Assembly: GCA_008015155.1 (NCBI GenBank)
Contig: SSFA01000039.1
Location: 1-64,000, forward strand
Reading direction: 5' to 3'
Length of the DNA: 64,000 nt
Origin: Thiothrix sp.
Lineage (GTDB): Bacteria > Pseudomonadota > Gammaproteobacteria > Thiotrichales > Thiotrichaceae
This document shows positions 17,701-27,000 of the stretch, in pieces; positions within the stretch are counted from its first letter, which is position 1; the number at the start of each line of letters is the position of its first letter. The position numbers were made by a program, and so were the translations under genes. The notes beneath the pieces are model-generated. The model worked only from the letters and a program-made list of their open reading frames with translations, did not search any database and was not told where the DNA came from.

Positions 17701-18447
17701 ATGATAGAGAATTCGCTGACAGGAAAAGTTGCTTTAATAACAGGTGCAGCGCGGCGTATTGGTGTGTCTATAGCCCGCTCTTTACATGCTGCGGGAGCAA
17801 CAGTCGTACTGCACTATCGAAATTCTGCTCAGGAAGCCCTCAGTCTACAGGCAGAGTTCAATGCTGAGCGAACCGGTTCTTGCCTAGTGGTACAGGCTGA
17901 TCTATTAAAAACTCATGAACTAGCGCCTCTGATCGAGACAATCATCCAACAAACTCAGCGTCTGGATATTTTAATTAATAATGCATCTAGTTTTTATGCG
18001 ACGCCTTTAGCTAGTGTCAGTGAGCAGCAGTGGGATGATTTACTAGGGTCGAATTTGAAGGCTCCCTTGTTTCTTAGTCAAGCAGCTACTCCTTATTTGC
18101 AGCAACATCAGGGTGTAATTATTAACTTGGTTGATATACATGGGATACGCCCTTTAGCAGAGTTTTCGGTATACTGCACTGCAAAAGCCGGGTTAATTAT
18201 GTTAACTCAAGCCCTCGCCCGCGAACTTGCGCCAGCGATTCGGGTCAATGGTATAGCTCCTGGTGCTATTCTTTGGCCGGAAGACACTATTGAGGAAGAC
18301 CAAGTTCAGCTTTTAGCTAAAATAGCTTTAAAACGTAGGGGTAGGCCTGAGGATATAGCCAAAACGGTTTTATTTTTAGTGCGAGATGCGCCTTATATTA
18401 CTGGCCAAATCATAGCGGTGGATGGTGGTCGTTTACTGAATCATTAA
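17701..18447 (+). CDS. Pteridine reductase-like short-chain dehydrogenase
   Basis: The 248-residue Rossmann-fold SDR has the NADPH-binding motif TGAARRIG near residue 15, the Arg after Ala-Ala favouring NADPH. The NNAS motif lies around residue 95. Asp replaces the usual catalytic Ser in NLVDIHG, and the active-site motif is YCTAK. The Asp/Tyr/Lys set is characteristic of pteridine reductases (PTR1/FolM), which reduce dihydrobiopterin or dihydrofolate. It starts at an ATG 52 bp from the divergent midA start. It could be a second dihydrofolate reductase activity, but the substrate is not proved by sequence. Confidence 0.85.
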   Translation: MIENSLTGKVALITGAARRIGVSIARSLHAAGATVVLHYRNSAQEALSLQAEFNAERTGSCLVVQADLLKTHELAPLIETIIQQTQRLDILINNASSFYATPLASVSEQQWDDLLGSNLKAPLFLSQAATPYLQQHQGVIINLVDIHGIRPLAEFSVYCTAKAGLIMLTQALARELAPAIRVNGIAPGAILWPEDTIEEDQVQLLAKIALKRRGRPEDIAKTVLFLVRDAPYITGQIIAVDGGRLLNH

Positions 18448-18586
18448 GCAGCTTGTGATGGGTTTCCTAAGGAATAGGTTTGCGCCCTTGGATGGGGTAT
18501 TGTATGGTGCGCGTGTGGTAAGAATGACGCACTGCTTAAGTAGTGGGTAAAACAAGCTATTAAACTGACTTTGGTTCCCTCCAATC

Positions 18587-18979
18587 ATGTTAATGTATCT
18601 ACGAGTCCTGTTTCTTTGCATGCTGTTCCCGTTATTGACGGGTTGCACAGGTATTATGAAATATATCGAGCGCTTACAGTCGCAAAGTGTTGATGAATAC
18701 CAACAAAGGTCGGCTACTTTCCAGCCGAAATTTCAATTTCAGGCTCCAGCCCGTGAAGAATTAACTGCAGAAGAGAAGCGTCTGATTGGTGCTCCACCGC
18801 CTCAACAGGGTGAGGTCATTTTAGATGGAGTACGTTATTACTCAGGGAATGGCTATATTTGCCAATACTTTACGCAGGGGCGTGGGCGTAATGATCCTCG
18901 ACCTAAATCAGCTTGCTGGATTAACGGTCGTTGGGTGCTTGCAGCGCCGATTGTCAACACGGAGCCGGCTAAATTCTAA
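18587..18979 (+). CDS. Small lipoprotein upstream of kpsM
   Basis: The 130-residue protein has a type II signal peptide with lipobox LTGC, so it should be lipid-anchored. The mature region has a Gln-rich segment, the phrase EEKRLIGAPPP, and a C-terminal half with GYICQYF and SACWINGRW, which resembles small envelope proteins with one conserved Cys pair. I do not recognise a named family. It ends one base before the kpsM ATG, so the two are probably co-transcribed. That suggests an accessory role in surface polysaccharide export, but no function is shown. Confidence 0.72.
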   Translation: MLMYLRVLFLCMLFPLLTGCTGIMKYIERLQSQSVDEYQQRSATFQPKFQFQAPAREELTAEEKRLIGAPPPQQGEVILDGVRYYSGNGYICQYFTQGRGRNDPRPKSACWINGRWVLAAPIVNTEPAKF

Positions 18980-19768
18980 ATGTCTGAGATTTTCAAGGCG
19001 CTTGCAGTTCAAGCTCGTGTTGTCTATGCGTTTATCTTACGGGATATGCATACTCGCTTTGGGCGTAGCCGCTTGGGTTATTTCTGGGCAGTTTTCGAGC
19101 CATTAACAGGTATTTTGGCTTTAGCTTTAGTCTTCAGCATGATCGATCGAGGCTCACCGATTAATGTCGATATTCACCTGTTCTTCTTCACAGGGATTAT
19201 CCCTTGGCAATTATTCTCACGTGGGGTTTCCATGATGAGTAATGTCATTGAAAGTAGTGCGCCACTGCTCACTTATCCTCAAGTCAAAGTAGTGGATGTA
19301 GTGATCGCCCGTATTATTTTAGAGTTCTCAACTATTTTCATTGTTTGTATTCTCTATTTAGTGGTGCTGTATTTTTGGGGTATTTTCGATCGTGTCGAAA
19401 ACCTGCTGATGTCCATTACTGTCCTGATGCTCTGTATTATTTTTGGCTCAGTGTTTGGTTTAGTAGGCGCTGTGATTAAACTCTATTTCCCTAGTTATAT
19501 GAGTTTTCAGAGTTTGCTCCTTCGGGTGCTCTTCTTTATTTCTGGGGCTTTTTTCGTCGCAGATAGCCTGCCATCTGCTGTAAAAGATATCCTCTGGTAT
19601 AACCCAGTTTTACATTTACTTGAGTGGCAGCGGAGTGTCTTCTTCTACGGTTTTGAAAGCCAATTTTATGAGCCTATGTACCCTATTGTCTGTATGCTGT
19701 GCTTAGGTTTTTTGGGCTTGGCGGGCGAAAGGTTAACGCGTAGTAAGCTTAGGCAGTTAGGCATATGA
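18980..19768 (+). CDS. kpsM: Capsule ABC transporter permease KpsM/Wzm
   Basis: The 262-residue ABC-2 type membrane protein has about six helices and the family start RDMHTRFGRSRLGYFWAVFEP. Together with KpsT it exports lipid-linked capsular polysaccharide across the inner membrane. Its stop overlaps the kpsT ATG by 4 bp (ATGA), and kpsE and kpsD-like genes follow. The neighbourhood fits the KpsMTED group-2/3 capsule system rather than the O-antigen Wzm/Wzt pair, because KpsT lacks a C-terminal carbohydrate-binding extension. Confidence 0.92.
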   Translation: MSEIFKALAVQARVVYAFILRDMHTRFGRSRLGYFWAVFEPLTGILALALVFSMIDRGSPINVDIHLFFFTGIIPWQLFSRGVSMMSNVIESSAPLLTYPQVKVVDVVIARIILEFSTIFIVCILYLVVLYFWGIFDRVENLLMSITVLMLCIIFGSVFGLVGAVIKLYFPSYMSFQSLLLRVLFFISGAFFVADSLPSAVKDILWYNPVLHLLEWQRSVFFYGFESQFYEPMYPIVCMLCLGFLGLAGERLTRSKLRQLGI

Positions 19769-20430
19769 TCGAGTTTATCAAGGTCAGTAAGCACTATAAG
19801 CTGAGTAGTGGCGATTATCGCACGATCTTAGATGAAATATCTTTCAAGTTTCCTGAGCATAAAAATATTGGCATTTTAGGCATGAATGGGGCGGGAAAAT
19901 CGACTTTGCTGCGCCTCATTGCGGGATCTGAACCGCCTGATTCTGGCAGAATCATACGTACCGGACGTTTTTCTTGGCCATTAGGTTTTGGTGGTGGCTT
20001 TAATAACAACCTCTCTGGTGAAGAAAATCTGCGTTTTGTTTGTAGGATTTATAATGCGGACCTGCATCAGGTGCTAGACTATGTGCGCGAATTTTCTGAG
20101 CTAGGTGGTGCCTTAACAGAGCCAATGCGGACTTATTCCAATGGTATGAGAGCGCGCTTGGCCTTTGGTCTAAGTCTAGCTATTGAGTTTGATGTTTATT
20201 TAATTGATGAGGTAATGGCGGTTGGCGATCCTGTGTTTAGGAAAAAAAGTAAAGCTGCTTTCGAGGCACGCCGCCAGACGGCCAGTCTGATTTTGGTATC
20301 ACATGACATGCGGACTATCCGCGATTATTCAGACGTGATTATCATCCTAAATAATTATGAGTTGAGTATTTTCGAGGATGTGGAGGCCGGTATTAAAGTG
20401 TATGAGAGCTTAGCTGGGGTGAAACGATGA
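19765..20430 (+). CDS. kpsT: Capsule ABC transporter ATPase KpsT
   Basis: The 221-residue ABC ATPase has Walker A GMNGAGKST near residue 39, the signature motif YSNGMRARLAFG and Walker B VYLIDEV, followed by the His-switch segment LILVSHDMR. The short length without a C-terminal domain fits KpsT/CtrD. It powers glycan export through KpsM. Four-base overlaps with kpsM and kpsE indicate one transcript with coupled translation. Confidence 0.94.
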   Translation: MIEFIKVSKHYKLSSGDYRTILDEISFKFPEHKNIGILGMNGAGKSTLLRLIAGSEPPDSGRIIRTGRFSWPLGFGGGFNNNLSGEENLRFVCRIYNADLHQVLDYVREFSELGGALTEPMRTYSNGMRARLAFGLSLAIEFDVYLIDEVMAVGDPVFRKKSKAAFEARRQTASLILVSHDMRTIRDYSDVIIILNNYELSIFEDVEAGIKVYESLAGVKR

Positions 20431-21566
20431 GTAAGCCTAAGAAACGCCGATCGTTTCCGTGGTTATTTCTTTTACTAGTGGTATTACCCACCGTACTTGC
20501 CACGGTGTATTACTATCGCTATGCCAGTGATCAATATGTCTCTGAGTCACATTTCATTGTGCAAAGTACTGCCGGAGCTAGAGTAGATGTACTAGGCGCT
20601 TTAACCGGTTTGCCCGGTGCTGGAGCATCAGGCCCTGATGCGATGATCATTCGCGATTACTTAATGTCAGGTGATTTTATTAATGATATCAAACCTGAAC
20701 TCGATGTACGTACTCACTATTCCAATCCGGCTATTGATCAATATGCTCGTTTACCTGTCGATGCTAGCCAAGAGGATTTAGTGGAATACTGGCAGAAAAT
20801 GATCGACGTTGAATATGATCTTACTTCGGGCATCAGCACCTTAAAAATTACGGCGTTTGATGCTGAAACGGGCAAAAAGCTAGTTTCCTTAGCCTTAAAA
20901 CAAAGCGAAATAGTTGTTAATAAATTGTCTTCGAGCTTACGCACCGATACCTTACAGTTAGCTGAGAAGGAAGCCATAGCGGCTGAGCAAGAGCTCAATA
21001 GTTTACGTGAGCAACTAACAGACTTTCGTAAGCAACAAGATGTATTAGATCCAGGCTCACAAGCTAATACACGCATTGAGCGTGAAGAAACGGCTCGGGT
21101 TACTCGCCTATCAGAGCTTCAAACACAGCTATCACAAGCAGAAGCTGAACTGGCTCAAGTCAGTGCATTTATGCAACCTGAAGCCATGCGTGTCAAAACT
21201 TTGCAGAGTAAAGTCAATTCACTGCGCCAACAAATCGCTAAAGAGCAGTCTGTTTCTGTGACGCAATCTAGAGGGCAACGTACCGAGGTTGCAGGGCAAT
21301 TAGCCCAATACACTGAATTACAAAGCCGTTTGGGCTTTGCTGAGCAGCTCTATAAAGCGAAGCAAGGTGCTTTAGAGCAAGCACGGATAGAGCTAGAGCG
21401 TAAGCAGCGTTATTTAACGGTAACAGTTCAACCAAGTTTGCCTGACGAAGCCATCAAGCCAGAAAAGATTCCAGGCATTTTAACCGTGTTCTTATTAAGT
21501 TTCTTGTTCTGGGGAATCGGTTCTTTGTCAGTAGCAGCAGTCCGCGATCATGTGGGTTGGGTATAA
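20427..21566 (+). CDS. kpsE: Capsule export inner-membrane/periplasmic protein KpsE
   Basis: The 379-residue polysaccharide co-polymerase-type protein has an N-terminal membrane helix (residues 10-30) and a C-terminal helix (FLLSFLFWGIGSL). Between them are a Wzz-like beta region (SESHFIVQS) and long coiled coils. KpsE bridges the ABC transporter and the outer-membrane KpsD channel. Position directly between kpsT and the kpsD-like gene supports the call. Related names are CtrB, BexC and WcbD. Confidence 0.9.
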   Translation: MSKPKKRRSFPWLFLLLVVLPTVLATVYYYRYASDQYVSESHFIVQSTAGARVDVLGALTGLPGAGASGPDAMIIRDYLMSGDFINDIKPELDVRTHYSNPAIDQYARLPVDASQEDLVEYWQKMIDVEYDLTSGISTLKITAFDAETGKKLVSLALKQSEIVVNKLSSSLRTDTLQLAEKEAIAAEQELNSLREQLTDFRKQQDVLDPGSQANTRIEREETARVTRLSELQTQLSQAEAELAQVSAFMQPEAMRVKTLQSKVNSLRQQIAKEQSVSVTQSRGQRTEVAGQLAQYTELQSRLGFAEQLYKAKQGALEQARIELERKQRYLTVTVQPSLPDEAIKPEKIPGILTVFLLSFLFWGIGSLSVAAVRDHVGWV

Positions 21567-21569
21567 AGA

Positions 21570-23264
21570 ATGAGTTATTTTAAGAAGATATTATTAGCCT
21601 TAAGCCTAGGCCTTTTATATATAGCCACGCCTATTTATGCCGAGGAGCAAACGGCGGTTACAAATACGCCAGTAGATTCGAGCACGCTTAAGACCAACAG
21701 CAGCGACCTGCTAACGGCTGAAGAGAAGCCACAAATTTTCGACGAAGGTTTACCAAGAGCTAGTCGATCAGGGCAAAACTTACAGCCTTTCGGTGCGAAT
21801 CTGTTTGCAGGTAATTATGTAAGTCGCCGTGCTAATGCGCTAGACCCGAATTATCAAGTCATTGCTGGGGATAAAATTTCCCTGCGCATGTGGGGTGAAG
21901 CAACGGCTAATGAAGTGATGACCGTCGATGCGAATGGCAATGTTTTTATTCCCGATGTGGGCGAGATCCATATGGTGGGGACTAGAGCCTCTGAGGTATC
22001 GAATAAAATTAAAGCAGCTGTTGGCAAGGTTTATAAAGATGGTGTCGACGTCTATGCCAATTTATTAACTGCTTCTAGTAAAGAAGTGACAGTGTTTGTG
22101 ACAGGTAGTGTACTCAAACCTGGTCAGTATACCGGTTTGCCAGATGATAGCGTGTTGGCTTTTCTCCACCAAGCCGGAGGAGTCGACCCAAAGCGCGGCA
22201 GTTACCGCCAAGTCTTAGTGAAGCGCGGGCAACAGCGCATTGCGAGTGTGGATTTATATGATTTTGTGAACAACGGTAGTTTGCCAAGAACACTATTCCG
22301 CGATGGAGATACCATTGTTGTGCGCCCACAAGGCAGTATGATTAGCGTTGAAGGCGATACTAGGAATAACTATCGCTTTGAGTTTTTAGGTAATAGCATC
22401 AACGGCGCTCAGCTGGTTAAATATGCGCGCCCGGATAGCAGTGTCACTAATATTGCCGTTTCTGGAACTAGGGATGGCTTGCCTAATTCTTCTTATATTT
22501 CCTACGAACAGTTTTTGCGCACGCGTTTATACGATGGTGATAGTGTGCGCTTTGTCACAGATGCGCCTACTCCAGTAATGGATATCAGTTTAGAAGGTAG
22601 TCATTTAGGGAATTCTTATTTAGCGATCAAGCGCGGCAGTCGCCTACAAGAAGTCTTAGATTATGTTTCCGTTGATCCAAATGAAGCTGATATTGGCAAT
22701 ATTTATATCAAGCGCAAAAGTGTAGCCATAGAGCAGAAAAAGAATATTGATGAAGCTTTGCGCCGTTTAGAGCGTAGTGTACTCACAGCGCCTGCTAGCT
22801 CCGACGGCGAAGCGGCCATTCGTGCTAAAGAAGCCGAACTGATTCTGAAATTCGTAGAGCGTGCTAGTACGGTACGTCCGGAAGGGAAAATTGTCGTCTC
22901 GGATCGCGGTAAGGTCGCTAATATTCGTATGGAAGATGGCGATATTATTGTGATCCCAGCCAAAAGCGATGTAGTCATGATTAGTGGCGAAGTCCAAGTC
23001 CCACAATCCGTGGTATATGCACCTAATGCAACGCTTAAAGATTATATCGCACAAGCAGGCGGCTATACGGAGCGCGCTAATGAAGATAGCCTGATGGTTG
23101 TCAAACCGAATGGCAAAGTCATTATGGGAAGTAATTTGCAGGTGGCTGCAGGTGACCAGATCATGGTTTACCCTCGTTTAGATACTAAGGATATGCAGTT
23201 TACTAAGGATTTAGTGCAGATTGTTTATCAAATTGCAGTAGCAGCCAAGGCAGTAGGTTTATAG
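21570..23264 (+). CDS. kpsD: Outer-membrane polysaccharide export protein, KpsD/Wza family
   Basis: The 564-residue protein has a Sec signal peptide ending near PIYAEEQ. A polysaccharide-export domain follows (YQVIAGDKISLRMWGEA, with FIPDVGEIHMVG), then repeated SLBB-type domains (FVTGSVLKPGQYTG; VMISGEVQVPQSV). KpsD forms the periplasmic/outer-membrane exit for capsular glycan. It lacks an obvious lipobox, as in KpsD rather than Wza. It begins 3 bp after kpsE and is followed after 8 bp by a sulfotransferase gene. Confidence 0.9.
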   Translation: MSYFKKILLALSLGLLYIATPIYAEEQTAVTNTPVDSSTLKTNSSDLLTAEEKPQIFDEGLPRASRSGQNLQPFGANLFAGNYVSRRANALDPNYQVIAGDKISLRMWGEATANEVMTVDANGNVFIPDVGEIHMVGTRASEVSNKIKAAVGKVYKDGVDVYANLLTASSKEVTVFVTGSVLKPGQYTGLPDDSVLAFLHQAGGVDPKRGSYRQVLVKRGQQRIASVDLYDFVNNGSLPRTLFRDGDTIVVRPQGSMISVEGDTRNNYRFEFLGNSINGAQLVKYARPDSSVTNIAVSGTRDGLPNSSYISYEQFLRTRLYDGDSVRFVTDAPTPVMDISLEGSHLGNSYLAIKRGSRLQEVLDYVSVDPNEADIGNIYIKRKSVAIEQKKNIDEALRRLERSVLTAPASSDGEAAIRAKEAELILKFVERASTVRPEGKIVVSDRGKVANIRMEDGDIIVIPAKSDVVMISGEVQVPQSVVYAPNATLKDYIAQAGGYTERANEDSLMVVKPNGKVIMGSNLQVAAGDQIMVYPRLDTKDMQFTKDLVQIVYQIAVAAKAVGL

Positions 23265-23272
23265 AACGCAGA

Positions 23273-24010
23273 ATGAAAAAGTTTAATATACGCGGGCAAG
23301 AATTTGATAAGTTAGTCTTCATTCATTTGACTAAAACAGCGGGAGGGACACTTAAAGAGCTTGTAGCAAGTGAGGCTTCGTTTTCTCCGCTGTTTGTTTA
23401 CAATCTAAACGACTGGCAACAATACGATCGTCAGCAACATAATGTCATTTATGGGCATCCAGATACTTGGCTGTATGGGAAAATTGGCGAATCTTTAGAT
23501 GAGAGTCATGATCGCCTCGCTTATATTACTTTTCTGCGCCACCCTTTAACGCGAACCATTTCTCATTTCTATCATTTAGTGCATGTGGACCGTGGGCCTG
23601 TGGGCGAACGCTTACGCTCCTATAAAGATATCAATGAGTTTTTTGCCAAGGACTACCATTGGGAATTCAACAACTATTATTGCAAGGTGTTTTCCACGCA
23701 TTCCAATCTAAGAGATAACCAAGATTTCGAGCAACGTGTGGAAGAGGCGCGTGACACGATCCAGAACAAACTCAGTTTTGTTGGTTTCCAAGAGTATATG
23801 GGACTTTCTTTGTTAGCTTTAAATAGTATGTTGAATACAGAGCTAAGAATTGGTTCATCGGTTAATCTAGGAAGTTATTCCTACCAAGGTATTTCCAAAG
23901 AAACGCTCAAAACCATTATTCTTCTGAATGAACATGATTTAAAACTCTACAAACTCGCGCATAGGATTTACCTAGGGAATGAGTTTTTGAAGTCCAATGG
24001 TGTTTTCTAA
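23273..24010 (+). CDS. Sulfotransferase-family protein
   Basis: The 245-residue protein has the 5'-phosphosulfate-binding loop FIHLTKTAGGTLKEL near residue 16 and the 3'-phosphate-binding segment FLRHPLTRTISHFYH near residue 85, both typical of the sulfotransferase-2 family. Such enzymes transfer sulfate from PAPS to sugar hydroxyls. It lies between the kpsD-like gene and the large glycosyltransferase fusion, which begins in the overlapping TAATG. Target and regiochemistry are unknown; sulfation of the exported glycan is the natural inference. Confidence 0.82.
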   Translation: MKKFNIRGQEFDKLVFIHLTKTAGGTLKELVASEASFSPLFVYNLNDWQQYDRQQHNVIYGHPDTWLYGKIGESLDESHDRLAYITFLRHPLTRTISHFYHLVHVDRGPVGERLRSYKDINEFFAKDYHWEFNNYYCKVFSTHSNLRDNQDFEQRVEEARDTIQNKLSFVGFQEYMGLSLLALNSMLNTELRIGSSVNLGSYSYQGISKETLKTIILLNEHDLKLYKLAHRIYLGNEFLKSNGVF

Positions 24011-27000
24011 TGCCTGAGTTTAAGCAAACTGCCATCCTAGTCGCTGGCATGCACCGTAGCGGCACCTCTGCTTTAACCCGGGTCTTCTCCTTACTAGGTG
24101 CAGATCTCCCCAAGCGTTTAGCTCCCGCTCTACCAAATAATAATGAAACTGGATTTTGGGAGTCGGTTGATTTGATGGTGGAGCATGATGCTCTATTGGA
24201 GTCAGCGGGTTCATTTTGGAGTGATTGGACAGAGTTCAATCCCGCTTGGTATGCCTCCACAGAAGCTTTCAAATACAAAAAGATTATTGCTGATATTTTA
24301 CAAACTGATTTCGCTGACTCTTCACTATTTGTTATTAAAGATCCGCGCATTTGCCGCTTTTTGCCCTTTTGGCTAAGTTTACTAGAAGAGCAGGCAGTTA
24401 AACCTTTCATTATTATCCCGGTACGCAATCCCTTAGAAGTCGCTCAGTCCTTGAAAAAGCGAGATGGTTTTCCTTTGTCTAAAGGTGGCTTACTTTGGCT
24501 GCGGCATGTTTTAGATGCAGTTTATTATGCTCAAGCTTGCCCAACCGCTTTTTTGAGTTATGAGCAATTGATGCAGGACTGGCAAGGTTTTGTTCAATCC
24601 ATGCAACAGCAAATTGACTTAGCGTTTCCCCGTCAATCAGTGCTAGCTAATTTGGAGATTGAGGCGTATCTAGAAGAAGACCAAAAGCATAACTCTTTGA
24701 CCTTAGCAGATCTTAAGCAGTCATCAGAATTTTCTGCAGCTATTGTGCAGGCTTATGAGTATCTAATGCAGCTAGTTGCAGGCGAGCAGCGAGAACAAGC
24801 GATAGCAGGCTTACTACGCTTGCGCTTGGATTTCAATCAAGACTCAGCGCTATATGCTAAAGTTCTGCTTGCGGAAGAACAATTAAACCTTAAACAGCGT
24901 AAAACTTTAGAAACTAAGCATTTGGATTATGTCGAGCACCTGAAGCGTGTTCATGCAAATGATTTGAATGAACTCAAGCTTATGCAAGCTGCCTCTGAGT
25001 CTGCTCTTCAGCAGCAAGACTATATTTTAAAATTACAGCTAAGCAAACACACTCAAGCCATCGAGCAACTGAAAGAGCGGCAAAAACACGAGCTGGCCTT
25101 ACAGCATAAGCGTTTAGTGGAGCGTTCTGAGCAGGCTCATCAACTTGCGCTAACCAACAAGCGCTTAGAGGCTGAGCTAACTCATCTTGCTAAAGATCGA
25201 ACCGCCTTACGTAACAAAGTTTTGGCTTTGAGTGATCATCAGACAAAATCTATGGCTCATCCGGAGCGAGCTAAAAAACTGTTGGATTTAGGCCTAATTA
25301 AACCTAATTTGAAAGCGGCAAAAGTGCCAGCTATTAAATTGATCGCGCAAAGTGGTTTGTTAGATGTCGCTTTCTATCAAAAAACCTATCTAGACTCTGT
25401 TAAGCTCGAACAGTCTTTAGTGGAACACTATTATTTTATTGGTGCTCCACAAGGCTATGATCCAAATCCTTTATTTCGTACTAGTTGGTATCAGCAAAAC
25501 AACCCAGATTTACAGGTCTCAGCTGAAAATCCTTTAGTTCATTACCTAACTAAAGGCGTGTTGAGCAAGCAGCAAACCCATCCTTTATTTGATGTGGATT
25601 GGTATCTTGAGCACTATGCGGATGTACGCGAAGATGTTGAAAAGCAATTAATTAATCCGCTTTGGCATTATTTGCGGCATGGTGGTCAGGAGCTAAGAAA
25701 TCCTAACGCTCTATTTTTAGCAGCTTATTATGTGGCGGAATACCCTGAGGTGAAGCAGTCTGGTTTAAGCCCGTTAGCTTATTACCTGCAGTATGGCCAT
25801 GCATGGCATATGGATCCTCATCCTTTATTTGACAGTCGCTATTATGTACGGCAAGTGGGTGGTGAACTACCTGAAGGTAGTTCAGCTTTAGAGCATTATT
25901 TGCTTAATCCTCATACTTGGCGAATTGCACCTAGTGCTTGTTTTGATGGAGCTTGGTACTTAGCTGAATATCAAGATGTAGATGCCTCGCACGTAAATCC
26001 TTTGGTGCATTATCTAAAGCATGGGTACAAAGATGGACGGAAGCCGCATCCAAAATCTGATCAAGCAGCCTTTGTCCTGCAATATCAAGATAGATTTCGC
26101 AAGGCTGGTATTCAGTTACCCTCAGTGACTTCAATAAACGATCTAAACCAGCCAACAGCGCTAGTGAATCAATCCTTAGAGCAAATGATGCTCTTTACAG
26201 AGCAAGCTTTAAGACCCGCTAGTAAGGCGTTTACTAAGGATAAACTAGTCATTCACTGGGTAACCTGTGATTTCGCTCGCCAAGGTGGCGGCGGTAATAT
26301 GACGATTTTCCGCTTTGTGCGTTTGTTTGAATTGTTTGGACACCAGCAGCATATTTGGCTTCATAATCAAGTCGTGCATCAAACCACGGCTGAGGCTTAT
26401 GAAGATTTAGTGCGCCATTATCAGCCTGCTAGTGCGCAAATTCATTTCATCGATGAGTATTTCAGTCAGGCTAGTGGAGATATCATCATTGCCACTGATT
26501 GGGAGTCAGTGTGGCCCGTCTTATCGGCCTCAGGATTCAAGCGGCGGTTTTATTTTGTGCAAGACCATGAGCCGTCTTTCTTTGCGACTGGTAGTCAAAG
26601 TCTAGCTGCCGAAATGACCTATCATGAAGATTTAGACTGTATTTGCGCGGGGCCTTGGTTGGCTAAGTTAATGCGTGAGCGCTATGGACGTTGGGCAACG
26701 CATTTTTGGTTGGCTGCTGATCAGCTAGTTTATTATCCTGCTACCCTTAAAACACTGAACCCAATACCCAAAGTAGCTTTTTATGCTCGAACCTCTACCT
26801 CACGGCGCGCGGTTGAGCTGGGGGTTTTAGCGCTGAATTATCTAGCTGAGTCAGGCCTTGCTTTCCATGTAGAGGTCTATGGTGGAGACAATAATGCTGC
26901 GTGGTTAGAGCAAGTCAGTTTTTCTTATACTGACCATGGTGTTTTGTCAGCTGAAAGCTTGGGTCATCTGTATCGTGCTTGCGATGTTGGCATGGTGTTT

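Noticed and set aside
18448..18586. Possible small RNA or extra gene between the SDR and the lipoprotein
   Set aside because: No convincing hairpin, start site or coding pattern was found in these 139 bp; it probably holds the kps promoter.
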